NCBI RefSeq assembly: GCF_000422805.1
Contig: NZ_KE383922.1
Location: forward strand, 423,772-487,771
Origin: Nocardioides halotolerans DSM 19273
GTDB lineage: Bacteria > Actinomycetota > Actinomycetes > Propionibacteriales > Nocardioidaceae
DNA: 64,000 nt
Reading direction: 5' to 3'
In this document: positions 24,498 through 32,623 of the stretch, one piece after another
Position numbering within the stretch: position 1 is the first letter of the stretch
Layout: each line of letters begins with the position of its first letter
The notes under the pieces: model-generated
Told to the model about the DNA's origin: nothing
Database searches by the model: none
What the model saw: the letters and a program-made list of their open reading frames with translations, nothing else
Translations under genes and position numbers: made by a program

Positions 24498-25247
24498 GTG
24501 CCAGAGCGACCCGAACCACTGACCCCGCTGGACGAGACCTGGGAGAGCGCGCTCTGCGTGGTGGCCCACCCGGACGACCTGGAGTTCGGCGCGGCGGCCG
24601 CCGTCGCCCGCTGGACCGGGCAGGGGAAGAAGGTCGTCTACTGCATGGTGACCAGCGGCGAGGCCGGCATCGACGGGATGGACCCCGACGAGTGCCGCGT
24701 CGTGCGCGAGGAGGAGCAGCGCCGGTCGGCGGCCATCGTGGGCGTCGATGTCGTGGAGTTCCTCGGCCAGCCCGACGGCGTGCTGGAGTACGGCGTTCCG
24801 CTGCGCGCGGTCATCACCGAGGTGGTGCGCCGCCACCGCCCGCAGATGGTCGTCACGGGCAACTTCCGCGACACCTGGGGCGGCGCGAACCTCAACCAGG
24901 CCGACCACATCGCCACCGGACGCGCGGTGGTCGACGCCGTGCGCGACGCCGGCAACCGGTGGATCTTCCGCGACCAGGTCGAGGGCGGTGGGCTGGAGCC
25001 GTGGGGCGGCGTCCGCGAGGTCTGGGCCTTCGGGTCGCCGCAGTCCGGCCACGCGGTGGACACGACGGACACCTTCGACGCGGGGGTCGCGTCGCTCGAG
25101 GCGCACCGCGCCTACATCGACGGTCTGGGCTGGGAGCACTTCGACAGCCGCGAGTTCCTGGAGGGCAACGCCCGGCAGGCGGGGCAGCGGCTCGGGACGG
25201 CGTTCGCCGCGCAGTTCGAGGTCTTCCCGATGGGCTGGGGTGACTGA
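24498..25247 (+). CDS. PIG-L (LmbE) family deacetylase
   Basis: A 249-residue zinc-dependent N-deacetylase of the PIG-L family, to which the mycothiol enzymes MshB and Mca belong. The zinc-binding motif AHPDDLEFG sits near residue 25 (His, Asp-Asp) and the third ligand His is in NQADHIATGRAV. GTG start at 24498. The substrate is not obvious: it is shorter than typical MshB and lacks mycothiol genes around it, so it could be another amidase of this family, for instance acting on N-acetylated sugars. It stands between an inverted repeat and a lipoprotein gene. Confidence 0.88.
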   Translation: MPERPEPLTPLDETWESALCVVAHPDDLEFGAAAAVARWTGQGKKVVYCMVTSGEAGIDGMDPDECRVVREEEQRRSAAIVGVDVVEFLGQPDGVLEYGVPLRAVITEVVRRHRPQMVVTGNFRDTWGGANLNQADHIATGRAVVDAVRDAGNRWIFRDQVEGGGLEPWGGVREVWAFGSPQSGHAVDTTDTFDAGVASLEAHRAYIDGLGWEHFDSREFLEGNARQAGQRLGTAFAAQFEVFPMGWGD

Positions 25248-25343
25248 TCGGGCCACCCGAGGGCCCGCCCGGTGCCATCATGGGGGGCCTCGGACCGGTA
25301 GTTTGCACATGCCCAGTCCCGACCCGGACCCCAGGAGACTGAC

Positions 25344-25817
25344 GTGAAGCGCATCCTCTTCGCCGCTGCGGCGGTGGCCCTCGGCCTCACCCTGCTGACC
25401 GCGTGCGGTGACGACGACGGCGGCGGCAAGGCCGGTGGCAGTGGCGACTACTGCAAGGACCTCAAGTCTGCGAAGAAGGAGGTCGACGCGCTCAAGGGCG
25501 GCGACTTCAGCGACCTCCAGAAGACCACGGACGCGATGCACCAGCTGGCCGACGAGGCTCCTGACGAGATCAAGGACGACTGGGAGACCCTGGTCAAGGG
25601 CGTCGACAAGCTCGTCGACGCGCTGAAGAAGGCCGGGCTGGACGACGACGACATGGCCGCGCTGCAGAGCGGCCAGATCCCCGACGGGGTCGACATGGCC
25701 GCGCTCCAGAGCCTGATGACCGAGATCCAGGCGCTCGACACCGAGGAGTTCCAGAAGGCGGGCGACAACATCAACAAGCACGCCAAGGACGAGTGCGGGG
25801 TCGACCTGCAGGCTTAG
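25344..25817 (+). CDS. Small lipoprotein of unknown function
   Basis: A 157-residue protein with a lipoprotein signal (RILFAAAAVALGLTLLTAC, lipobox Cys21). The mature part is acidic and alpha-helical (YCKDLKSAKKEVDALKGGDF, DDWETLVKGVDKLVDALKKA) and has two further cysteines, one near residue 36 (DYCKD) and one near the C-terminus (DECGVD), which may form a disulfide. Such helical lipoproteins are frequent in actinobacteria, and no function is assigned. AGGAGA precedes the ATG. The TAG stop runs directly into a dispersed repeat. Confidence 0.85.
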   Translation: MKRILFAAAAVALGLTLLTACGDDDGGGKAGGSGDYCKDLKSAKKEVDALKGGDFSDLQKTTDAMHQLADEAPDEIKDDWETLVKGVDKLVDALKKAGLDDDDMAALQSGQIPDGVDMAALQSLMTEIQALDTEEFQKAGDNINKHAKDECGVDLQA

Positions 25818-25981
25818 CGAGCGAACAGCCGACCGCGAGGAACGAGCGTCGGCGTGGGTGAGCGAAGGTTGAGCGAGCGAGCAGTCGACGCGAGGAACGA
25901 GCCTCGGCGTGGGTGAGCGAAGGTTGAGCAAGCCGCGCGGCTGAGGAACGAAGCCGCGACCGGCGAGTCGAAACCGCCGTA
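25818..25981. repeat. Dispersed repeat family 2, copy 1 (partly duplicated)
   Basis: Starting right after the lipoprotein stop, this non-coding stretch contains two partial units with CGAGGAACGAGC and GCGTGGGTGAGCGAAGGTTG, then a unit ending in GCCGCGACCGGCGAGTCGAA. Related copies occur at 31809-31870 and, in reverse orientation, at 52231-52331. At 26028-26037 the end motif recurs inverted as GCGGTTTCGA. No gene is seen between 25818 and 26232. Confidence 0.8.
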
Positions 25982-26049
25982 GGCTGTGCTGGGACTGGAC
26001 CGAGTTCGGCCCCAGCCTCGGCTTTCGCGGTTTCGAGACGGTTGCTGCG

Positions 26050-26204
26050 CAACCTCCTCAACCAACGGCGCCCCGCAACCTCCTCAACCAACGGCGACCC
26101 TGCAGCCTCCTCAACCAACGGCGCCCTGCAACCTCCTCAACCAACGGCGCCCCGCAACCTCCTCAACCAACGGCGGCCCGCAACCTCCTCGACCACCGGC
26201 CCCG
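26050..26204. repeat. Tandem array of a 26-27 bp unit, six copies
   Basis: Units built on CAACCTCCTCAACCAACGGC begin at 26050, 26076, 26103, 26129, 26155 and 26181. The third has one changed base near its start and the last is divergent (CGACCACC). Units directly abut, so this is a minisatellite and not a CRISPR array. Several frames stay open through it, but none has gene-like features. It ends about 30 bp before the start of the CBS-domain transporter gene. Confidence 0.92.
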
Positions 26205-26232
26205 ATGGCGGCATGACAGACTTCTCGGCACC

Positions 26233-27615
26233 GTGACGACCTCCCTGCTGCTGCTCGTGCTCGCGCTGGCACTCGTCGCGGCGTGCGGCGTGTTCGTGGC
26301 GGCGGAGTTCTCCTTCGTCACCGTCGACCGCGCCCAGGTGGAGCGAGAGGCGGCGGCCGGCGACTCGGGCGCCCAGGGGCTGCAACGGGCGCTGCGCAGC
26401 CTGTCGACGCAGCTCTCGGGCGCGCAGGTCGGCATCACCTTGACCAACCTCGCGATCGGCTTCCTCGCCGAGCCCGCGGTGTCCGACCTCATCGACGGGC
26501 CGCTCGAGAGCCTGGGCGTCCGCTCGGGGTGGGTCACCCCCGTCGCGGCGGCCACCGGGCTCGTGTTCGGCACCATCGCGACGATGATCTTCGGCGAGCT
26601 CGTGCCGAAGAACCTCGCGCTCGCCAAACCCATGGTCACCGCCCGGGCCACGCAGCGGTTCCAGCGCGGCTTCACCGCCGTCATGCGGCTGCCGATCCGG
26701 CTGCTCAACGGGTCGGCCAACGCCGTCGTACGCCGCCTCGGCATCGAGCCGCAGGAGGAGCTGCGCTCGGCCCGCAGCTCGACCGAGCTCGCCTCGCTCA
26801 TCGCGCGCTCGGCGTCCGTCGGCACCCTCGACCCCGAGACGGCCGAGCTCATGGAGCGCTCGGTGGAGTTCGGCTCGCGGACGGCCGGCGAGATCATGAC
26901 GCCGCGAGTGCGCACCCTGTCGCTCGACGAGAGCGACCGCGCGCTGCAGGTCATCGAGCTGGCGCGGGAGTCGGGCCACTCGCGGTTCCCGGTGCTCGAC
27001 GCGGAGGACACCGTGGTCGGCACTGTGCACGTCAAGAACGCCGTCGCCCTGCCGGTGCACGAGCGGGCGACGACCCGGGTCAAGCACCTCATGGTCAAGC
27101 CCATCGTGGTGCCCGACTCGCTCCGGCTCGACCCCCTGCTGGCGCTGCTCCGCGGCGACGGCTTCCAGCTCGCGGTCGTCCTCGACGAGTACGGCGGTCA
27201 CGCGGGGATCGTGACCCTCGAGGACGTGATCGAGGAGATCGTCGGCGACATCTCCGACGAGCACGACCGGCTCGGCGAGCAGGTCCAGCCCCGCCGCGAC
27301 GGGTCCTGGCTCATCTCCGGGCTGCTCCGCCCCGACGAGGTCGAGGACCTCACCGGGATCGCCCTGCCGGAGAGCGAGGACTACGACACGGTCGCCGGCC
27401 TGGTCCTCCAGGTGCTGGGCCGGGTGCCCGAGGCCGGCGACATCGCCGAGGTCGCGATCGCCGAGGCTCATCCCGACGGCGACGACGGGCCGCGCGAGCG
27501 GATGGTGGCGCTGACCGTGGAGCACATGGACGGGCTCCGCGTGGACCGGCTCACCCTGCGCGTGCTCGAGCCGGACGGGACGGGCGCCGACACGACGCCG
27601 GGGGCGGAGTCGTGA
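26233..27615 (+). CDS. CNNM/CorC-type membrane protein with CBS domains, first of pair
   Basis: A 460-residue HlyC/CorC (CNNM-like) protein. It has an N-terminal DUF21 membrane domain with about four hydrophobic segments (start TSLLLLVLALALVAACGVFV, typical VAAEFSFVTVDR and TIATMIFGELVPKNLAL), then two CBS motifs (MTPRVRTLSLDE, HSRFPVLDAEDTVVGTVHVK; VLDEYGGHAGIVTLEDVIEE) and a CorC_HlyC C-terminal domain (SWLISGLLRPDEVEDLTGI). The family is linked to Mg2+/Co2+ export and resistance. The GTG at 26233 follows the tandem repeat region directly. It overlaps its paralogue by 4 bp. Confidence 0.93.
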   Translation: MTTSLLLLVLALALVAACGVFVAAEFSFVTVDRAQVEREAAAGDSGAQGLQRALRSLSTQLSGAQVGITLTNLAIGFLAEPAVSDLIDGPLESLGVRSGWVTPVAAATGLVFGTIATMIFGELVPKNLALAKPMVTARATQRFQRGFTAVMRLPIRLLNGSANAVVRRLGIEPQEELRSARSSTELASLIARSASVGTLDPETAELMERSVEFGSRTAGEIMTPRVRTLSLDESDRALQVIELARESGHSRFPVLDAEDTVVGTVHVKNAVALPVHERATTRVKHLMVKPIVVPDSLRLDPLLALLRGDGFQLAVVLDEYGGHAGIVTLEDVIEEIVGDISDEHDRLGEQVQPRRDGSWLISGLLRPDEVEDLTGIALPESEDYDTVAGLVLQVLGRVPEAGDIAEVAIAEAHPDGDDGPRERMVALTVEHMDGLRVDRLTLRVLEPDGTGADTTPGAES

Positions 27616-28649
27616 GCGGCGGCACCGCGCTGGTCGTCGCGCTGCTGCTGCTGCTCGGCAACGCGTTCTTCGTGGGCGCCGAGTTCGCGCTGGTCTCGGC
27701 GCGCCGCAGCCAGATCGAGCCGCGCGTCGAGTCCGGCTCCCGCATGGCGCGCACGACGTTGCGCGCGATGGAGAACATGTCGCTGGTCATCGGGGTCAAC
27801 CAGCTCGGCATCACGGTCTGCTCGCTGGTGCTGGGCGCCGTGGGTGAGCCCGCAGTCGCGCACCTGCTCGAGCCGGCGTTCGAGGCCGTCCACGTGCCGC
27901 ACTCCCTGCTGCACCCGGCCTCCTTCGTCGTCGGCCTCGGGATCGTCGTCTACCTCCACGTGGTGCTCGGCGAGATGATCCCGAAGAACATCGCGCTGGC
28001 CGGACCCGACCGGGCGGCCCTGGTCCTCGGCCCGCCGATCTGGGGTGTCGTCACCGTCCTGCGACCGGTGATCGTGGTCATCAACGCGATCGCCGGGCTG
28101 ATCCTGCGCCTCCTCGGCGTCCGCCTCCTCGACGAGGTGTCGTCGTCCTACACCCGCGAGGAGGTCGCCGCCCTCGTCGAGGAGTCGCGGGGGGAGGGGC
28201 TGATCCGGCCCGAGGAGTACGACCGCCTCACCGGCGCCCTCGGGTTCACCGGCAAGCCCGTGTCGACGGTGCTCATGACGCCCGACACGCTCACGACCGT
28301 GCGCCGCGGCTCCACCGCCGCCGACGTGGAGGCGCTGTGCGCCAGCACCGGCTACAGCCGGTTCCCGGTCGAGGGCGAGGACGGCGAGCTGCTCGGCTAC
28401 CTGCACATCAAGGACGTCCTGGAGACCGACGAGGCCCGTCGCCAGCGCGTGATCGAGGACAAGTGGACGCGACCGTTCGCGACGGTCGCGGCCGACGACC
28501 TGCTGCACGACGCGCTCGAGACCCTGCAGCGCCGCGGCGCCCACATGGCCCGGGTGGTCGACGCCGAGGGCACCACCCTCGGCGTGGCCACCCTGGAGGA
28601 CGTCATCGAGGAGCTGGTCGGCGAGATCAGGGACGCCGCGCACGAGTGA
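27612..28649 (+). CDS. CNNM/CorC-type membrane protein with CBS domains, second of pair
   Basis: A 345-residue paralogue of the preceding gene, with the DUF21 domain (VALLLLLGNAFFVGAEFALV, GEMIPKNIALAGPDRA) and two CBS motifs (VLMTPDTLTTVRRG, GYSRFPVEGEDGELLGYLHI; LGVATLEDVIEELVGEI). It stops after the CBS pair and lacks the CorC_HlyC domain of the first protein. Actinobacteria often carry such long-short pairs head to tail, and the two may form a heteromer, which is an inference. GTG start overlaps the upstream stop (GTGA). Confidence 0.93.
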   Translation: MSGGTALVVALLLLLGNAFFVGAEFALVSARRSQIEPRVESGSRMARTTLRAMENMSLVIGVNQLGITVCSLVLGAVGEPAVAHLLEPAFEAVHVPHSLLHPASFVVGLGIVVYLHVVLGEMIPKNIALAGPDRAALVLGPPIWGVVTVLRPVIVVINAIAGLILRLLGVRLLDEVSSSYTREEVAALVEESRGEGLIRPEEYDRLTGALGFTGKPVSTVLMTPDTLTTVRRGSTAADVEALCASTGYSRFPVEGEDGELLGYLHIKDVLETDEARRQRVIEDKWTRPFATVAADDLLHDALETLQRRGAHMARVVDAEGTTLGVATLEDVIEELVGEIRDAAHE

Positions 28650-28731
28650 GCGCAGGGGCGCGCCCAGCGGTGGCCGCGACACGCCTCCCACTAAGGTGGC
28701 CGTGAGCCCGGGCCCCCGGGCAGGACAGCGA

Positions 28732-29355
28732 GTGAAGAGCAGGACTCACGTGGGCGAGGACGCGGCGCGCGACACGCGCGTGTGGACCATCCCCAACCTG
28801 CTGAGCATGGCTCGGCTGGCCGGCGTACCCCTCTTCCTGTGGCTCGTGCTCGGCCCCGAGGCGGACGGCTGGGCCCTGGTCGTGCTCATGGTCTCGGGCG
28901 CGACCGACTACGCCGACGGCTACCTGGCCCGCAAGCTCGACCAGACGACCGTGGTCGGCCAGATCCTCGACCCGGTCGCCGACCGGCTCTACATCCTCGC
29001 GGTGGTCGTGGGGCTCGCCCTGCGCGACGTGATCCCGTGGTGGCTGGCGGTCTCGCTGCCGCTGCGCGACGCGCTGATGTGGGGCCTGGTGCCGCTGCTG
29101 CGCACCCGCGGCTACAGCTCGCTGCCGGTGCACTTCCTCGGCAAGGCCGCGACGTTCAACCTGCTCTACGCCTTCCCGCTGCTGCTGCTCGGCGACGGCG
29201 ACGGACTGGTGGCGCGGCTGGCCGAGGTCTTCGGCTGGGCCTTCGCGGTGTGGGGCGTCGGCCTATACTGGTGGGCCGGGGTGCTGTACGCGTGGCAGGT
29301 CTACCGCCTGCTCGCCACCACCGAGCCCCGGAAGGCCACCGCGCGGGGCGAGTAG
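28732..29355 (+). CDS. CDP-alcohol phosphatidyltransferase family enzyme
   Basis: An integral membrane phospholipid synthase. The full signature DX2DGX2ARX8GX3DX3D is present as DYADGYLAR, then G and the two aspartates in GQILDPVADR, with several hydrophobic helices around it. The orthologue position in Mycobacterium (Rv1822, named pgsA2) suggests phosphatidylglycerophosphate or cardiolipin synthesis, but which one is unresolved. The GTG at 28732 gives 207 residues; GTGs at 28696 and 28750 are alternatives. TAAGGT at 28692 could be a -10 element, which favours the later starts. It opens the conserved division/glycine-cleavage block. Confidence 0.88.
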   Translation: MKSRTHVGEDAARDTRVWTIPNLLSMARLAGVPLFLWLVLGPEADGWALVVLMVSGATDYADGYLARKLDQTTVVGQILDPVADRLYILAVVVGLALRDVIPWWLAVSLPLRDALMWGLVPLLRTRGYSSLPVHFLGKAATFNLLYAFPLLLLGDGDGLVARLAEVFGWAFAVWGVGLYWWAGVLYAWQVYRLLATTEPRKATARGE

Positions 29356-29370
29356 CCGCGCGCTCAGACC

Positions 29371-30252
29371 ATGACCACCACGACCCGGGACCCCGCCGAG
29401 CTGCCCGCACAGCTGCCCGACCGGGTGACCATGCCGCTGCTCGCCCTGGTCACCCGCGAGGCCGTGGACGAGGACTACGTCCACGCCGCGCGCAAACGTG
29501 CGGCAGCCGGGATCGCTCCGGCCGACCCGCACCGCACGCCGCTGCGGGGCGCGGCGGTGGCGACCGCGGTCTTCGGGCTGCTGATCGCGCTGGCCGCCGT
29601 GCAGACGGCGCGCAACGCCGACGTCCGCGAGGCCAGCCGTGACGCGCTCATCAACCGGATCGGGGAGCGCCAGCAGGAGGTGGCCACCCTGCGAGAGCGG
29701 CTGGGCTCGCTGCGCCGCCAGAACGACGACCTCCAGTCGACCAACTCGCGGGTCAGGGGCCAGCTGGCCGAGGCGACCGTCGAGGAGCGCACCCTGGAGC
29801 TCAGCACCGGTTTCGTGGCCGTGCGCGGACCGGGCCTGCGGTTCAACGTCTCCGACAACCCCGACGGGAGCGCCCCCGGTCGGGTCCGCGCGACCGACCT
29901 CAGGCTCCTGGTCAACGGCCTCTGGCGGGCCGGGGCCGAGGCCGTCGCGATCAACGGGCGACGCCTGAGCACGCTCTCCGCGATCGTCAACGTCGGCATC
30001 TCGATCACGGTGAACCAGTCGCCCCTCACCCCGCCGTACGTCATCTCGGCGATCGGCGACTCGCTCCCGAGCCGGCTGGAGGCGAGCACCTCGGCCGTGC
30101 AGTTCCAGGCGCTGGCCGCGCAGTTCGGCTTCGTCGTCGACCGGCAGAATGAGACCGAGCTCGTCCTCCCGGCGGCACCCGCGGCGCAGCTGCGGCTGCG
30201 CTACGCCGGGCAGGAGAGCAGGGGACCCGACAACCTGGAGGACGTGCCGTGA
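29371..30252 (+). CDS. DUF881 (YlxW/YlxX-like) membrane protein, first copy
   Basis: A 293-residue protein with a cytoplasmic N-terminal tail of about 65 residues, one transmembrane helix (AAVATAVFGLLIALAAVQTA), a coiled coil (ERQQEVATLRERLGSLRRQN) and the DUF881 domain (VAVRGPGLRFNVSDN, DLRLLVNGLWRAGAEAVAIN, GRRLSTLSAIVNVGISITVN). In Bacillus the related ylxW and ylxX flank sbp among the division genes, and in Mycobacterium the pair Rv1823/Rv1825 flanks sbp. The role is probably in the divisome or cell envelope but is not biochemically defined. It overlaps sbp by 4 bp. Confidence 0.9.
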   Translation: MTTTTRDPAELPAQLPDRVTMPLLALVTREAVDEDYVHAARKRAAAGIAPADPHRTPLRGAAVATAVFGLLIALAAVQTARNADVREASRDALINRIGERQQEVATLRERLGSLRRQNDDLQSTNSRVRGQLAEATVEERTLELSTGFVAVRGPGLRFNVSDNPDGSAPGRVRATDLRLLVNGLWRAGAEAVAINGRRLSTLSAIVNVGISITVNQSPLTPPYVISAIGDSLPSRLEASTSAVQFQALAAQFGFVVDRQNETELVLPAAPAAQLRLRYAGQESRGPDNLEDVP

Positions 30253-30581
30253 TCGCCGTGCTGGGGCTCGTCGTCGGCATCGTGCTCGGCCTGGTGCTGC
30301 GACCCGACGTACCCCTCGCCCTCGACCCCTACCTCCCCATCGCGGTGGTCGCCGCGCTCGACGCGGTGTTCGGCGGCCTGCGCGCCTACCTCGACGGGAT
30401 CTTCGACGACAAGGTCTTCGTGATCTCGTTCGTCAGCAACGTCGTCATCGCCTCGGGCATCGTGTTCCTCGGCGACAAGCTCGGCGTCGGTGGGCAGCTG
30501 TCGACGGGCGTGATCGTCGTCCTCGGCATCCGGATCTTCTCCAACGTCGCCGCCATCCGGAGACACCTCTTCCATGCCTGA
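30249..30581 (+). CDS. sbp: Small basic protein Sbp (DUF1290), membrane protein of the division cluster
   Basis: A 110-residue membrane protein with three or four hydrophobic segments (VLGLVVGIVLGLVLRPDVPL, YLPIAVVAALDAVFGGLRAY, FVISFVSNVVIASGIVFLGD). It matches the DUF1290/Sbp family by the LRPDVP, DAVFGGLRAYLDG and FDDKVFVISF patches. The name comes from Bacillus, where the gene lies between divIB and ftsA; the role is unknown. It is sandwiched between two DUF881 genes with 4- and 8-bp overlaps, which argues that the three products form a complex. Confidence 0.93.
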   Translation: MIAVLGLVVGIVLGLVLRPDVPLALDPYLPIAVVAALDAVFGGLRAYLDGIFDDKVFVISFVSNVVIASGIVFLGDKLGVGGQLSTGVIVVLGIRIFSNVAAIRRHLFHA

Positions 30582-31377
30582 GCCGGACCTCCCGTCGCGG
30601 CCGATGCCGCACCCGGAGAGCCACGCCGAGCGCGACGACGCCGCGCCGCCCGCCGAGCCGCGCGAGGACGGCCGCAGCCGGCTCTGGAGGGCGTTCGCCA
30701 GGCCGACCCGCGGCCAGGTCGTCGTCGCGGTGCTGCTCGCGCTGGTCGGCTTCGCCGGGGTCACCCAGGTGCGCAGCAACCAGGTCAACGACACCTACGC
30801 CGGGCTGCGGCAGCAGGACCTCATCGACATCCTCAACGACCTCGCCGGCACCACCCAGCGCGCGGAGGGCGAGATCCAGCGGCTGGAGGCCACCCGCGAC
30901 GACCTCCAGTCCGACACCAGCGCCCGGCAGGCCGCGCTCGACGAGGCGCGGCAGCAGACGCAGGTGCTGAGCGTGCTCGCCGGCACGGTCCCGGTCCGTG
31001 GTCCGGGGGTGACGATCACGATCCGGGAAGCCTCGGGGGTGGTGCGCGTCGGACCGTTCATCGACCTGGTCCAGGCCATGCGGTCGGCCGGCGGCGAGGC
31101 GATGCAGATCAACCACGAGCTGCGGGTGGTCGCGCAGACGTCGTTCGAGGACGGCTCCGGCGGACTCGTTGTCGACGGCCGGCTGCTCGAGGCGCCGTTC
31201 ACGATCGACGTCATCGGACCGCCCGACAACCTCGTCGCGGCCCTGCGGTTCCCGGACGGGCCGCAGGACGAGTTCGAGGACGACGGCGCCGAGCTGACCT
31301 TCCAGGAGCAGACCACCGTCGACGTCGAGACCACGCGCGAGCCGGTCGAGGCTGACGTCGCCCAGGCCCAGCAGTAA
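30574..31377 (+). CDS. DUF881 (YlxW/YlxX-like) membrane protein, second copy
   Basis: A 267-residue paralogue of the protein at 29371: cytoplasmic tail of about 45 residues, one transmembrane helix ([19 protein letters not shown]), a coiled coil ([20 protein letters not shown]) and a DUF881 domain ([50 protein letters not shown]). It has an acidic C-terminal tail of 35 residues that the first copy lacks. It starts 8 bp inside sbp and ends about 45 bp before gcvH. Confidence 0.92.
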   Translation: MPEPDLPSRPMPHPESHAERDDAAPPAEPREDGRSRLWRAFARPTRGQVVVAVLLALVGFAGVTQVRSNQVNDTYAGLRQQDLIDILNDLAGTTQRAEGEIQRLEATRDDLQSDTSARQAALDEARQQTQVLSVLAGTVPVRGPGVTITIREASGVVRVGPFIDLVQAMRSAGGEAMQINHELRVVAQTSFEDGSGGLVVDGRLLEAPFTIDVIGPPDNLVAALRFPDGPQDEFEDDGAELTFQEQTTVDVETTREPVEADVAQAQQ

Positions 31378-31421
31378 CGTTCGTAGCCCGTCCCCGCCCT
31401 GCGCACCCTCGAGGAGACCGC

Positions 31422-31808
31422 GTGTACCCCGACGACCTGACCTACACCACCGAGCACGAGTGGCTGCGCCAGCCGGGGGAGCACGACGGCTCGGTGCGGG
31501 TCGGCATCACCCACTACGCCCAGGACCAGCTCGGCGACATCGTCTACGTGTCGCTGCCCGAGCTGGGCGACACCGTCGAGGCCGGGTCGACCTGCGGCGA
31601 GCTGGAGTCGACGAAGTCGGTGAGCGACGTCTACGCGCCGGTCTCCGGCGAGATCGTCGCGCGCAACGAAGCCCTCGACGCCACGCCCGAGCTGGTCAAC
31701 AACGACCCGTACGGCGGCGGCTGGCTGTTCGAGGTCGTGCCGAGCGACCCGTCGCAGCTCGAGGGCCTGCTCGACGCGGCGGCGTACGAGGAGTCGCTCG
31801 GCGGCTGA
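31422..31808 (+). CDS. gcvH: Glycine cleavage system H protein
   Basis: The 128-residue lipoyl carrier of the glycine cleavage system. It shows the N-terminal YTTEHEWLR block, the lipoylation site Lys65 in [11 protein letters not shown], and the closing [13 protein letters not shown]. It shuttles the aminomethyl group between P, T and L proteins; P is 3.7 kb downstream, while T and L are not in this window. GTG at 31422 with GAGGAG 9 bp upstream. The TGA stop is followed immediately by a copy of dispersed repeat family 2. Confidence 0.96.
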   Translation: MYPDDLTYTTEHEWLRQPGEHDGSVRVGITHYAQDQLGDIVYVSLPELGDTVEAGSTCGELESTKSVSDVYAPVSGEIVARNEALDATPELVNNDPYGGGWLFEVVPSDPSQLEGLLDAAAYEESLGG

Positions 31809-31870
31809 CGGAGCGGGCAGCCGACCGCGAGCAACGAAGCCGCGACCGCCGGGTCGGAACCACCGCCGGG
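31809..31870. repeat. Dispersed repeat family 2, copy 2
   Basis: Directly after the gcvH stop, GCAGCCGACCGCGAG, CAACGAAGCCGCGACCG and GGGTCGGAACCACCG correspond to segments of the copies at 25818-25981 and 52231-52331, with internal parts missing. It is non-coding. Confidence 0.65.
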
Positions 31871-31946
31871 AAGGCACAAGAGTCATCCCCAACACCTCGC
31901 CCGCGTCCCGGGTCACACCAACCGGGAAAGTGGTCGCCGTTCGGTC

Positions 31947-32008
31947 TTGTGCCCTCCGGTCCGGCTGATAGGTTCGCTGGCACCGGTGGCCTCACCCTCA
32001 ACCTGAGG
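31947..32008 (+). promoter_or_regulatory. Promoter and palindrome upstream of the GarA-like gene
   Basis: TTGTGC (31947-31952) and TAGGTT (31969-31974) are spaced by 16 bp and form a plausible -35/-10 pair. Just downstream, ACCCTCAACCTGAGGGT (31992-32008) is a 7-bp inverted repeat with a 3-base centre. It shares the words CTCAACCT and GAGGGT with the inverted repeat at 34215-34241 upstream of the second MerR gene, so it is a candidate operator for one of the MerR proteins of this block. Confidence 0.5.
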
Positions 32009-32072
32009 GTTCGAGCCGCGGTGATCCGACGAGATCCACCTACCGAGTGACCGACGACGGAGGGAGCACGCG

Positions 32073-32621
32073 GTGCCGTTCTGCACCAACTGCGGGCACA
32101 ACAACCCGAACGACGCGCGGTTCTGCTCCCAGTGCGGCACCCGGCTCGAGACCTTCGACGACGCGCCGACCACGACGACCCCGGTGGTCCCCGGCGAGCC
32201 GTCGGGCGAGACGACCGCCAACATCCAGCTCGGCGGCGCCGGCGACCCGAGCAAGACCGAGACCGGCGACCGCGCGCTCAACCCCGTCGACGCCGCCGCC
32301 GTCGACGCCCTGCCGTCGGGCCACGCGCTGCTGGTCGTGCAGCGGGGCCCCGGGTCCGGCTCGCGGTTCCTGCTCGACGAGGACGTCGTCCGCGCGGGCC
32401 GGCACCCCGACAGCGAGATCTTCCTCGACGACGTGACGGTCTCGCGGCAGCACGCGGAGTTCCACCGGCGCGGCGACACCTTCACGGTCTCCGACGTGGG
32501 CTCGCTCAACGGCACCTACGTCAACCGCGACCGCATCGACACCGTCCAGCTGACCGACAGCGACGAGGTCCAGATCGGCAAGTACCGCCTGGTGTTCTTC
32601 TCCGGCCACGAAGGTCACTAG
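32073..32621 (+). CDS. garA: GarA/OdhI-like FHA-domain protein with N-terminal zinc ribbon
   Basis: A 182-residue cytoplasmic FHA protein. The C-terminal FHA domain (about residues 85-176) keeps the phosphothreonine-binding set Arg110, Ser124, His127 and Asn146 in SLNGTYVN. Homologues GarA and OdhI bind and inhibit 2-oxoglutarate dehydrogenase and tune glutamate metabolism, and are switched by Ser/Thr kinases on a threonine in an N-terminal ETT motif. Here ETT occurs at residues 46-48 (GETTANIQL), without the usual VF that follows. In addition the first 21 residues form a four-cysteine zinc ribbon (C4, C7, C18, C21: FCTNCGHN, FCSQCGTRL), absent from the classic 150-residue proteins. GTG start; gene order garA-merR-DUF151-merR supports the call. 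Confidence 0.88.
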   Translation: MPFCTNCGHNNPNDARFCSQCGTRLETFDDAPTTTTPVVPGEPSGETTANIQLGGAGDPSKTETGDRALNPVDAAAVDALPSGHALLVVQRGPGSGSRFLLDEDVVRAGRHPDSEIFLDDVTVSRQHAEFHRRGDTFTVSDVGSLNGTYVNRDRIDTVQLTDSDEVQIGKYRLVFFSGHEGH

Positions 32622-32623
32622 GT

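Noticed and set aside
26050..26204. Possible CRISPR array
   Set aside because: The 26-27 bp units are contiguous, with no unique spacers, and no cas gene is present. It is a tandem repeat.
25986..26236. Short plus-strand frames across the 26-bp array (LNQRRPATSSTNG repeats)
   Set aside because: They only translate the tandem repeat; the unit length is not a multiple of three, so the frame drifts, and there is no ribosome site.
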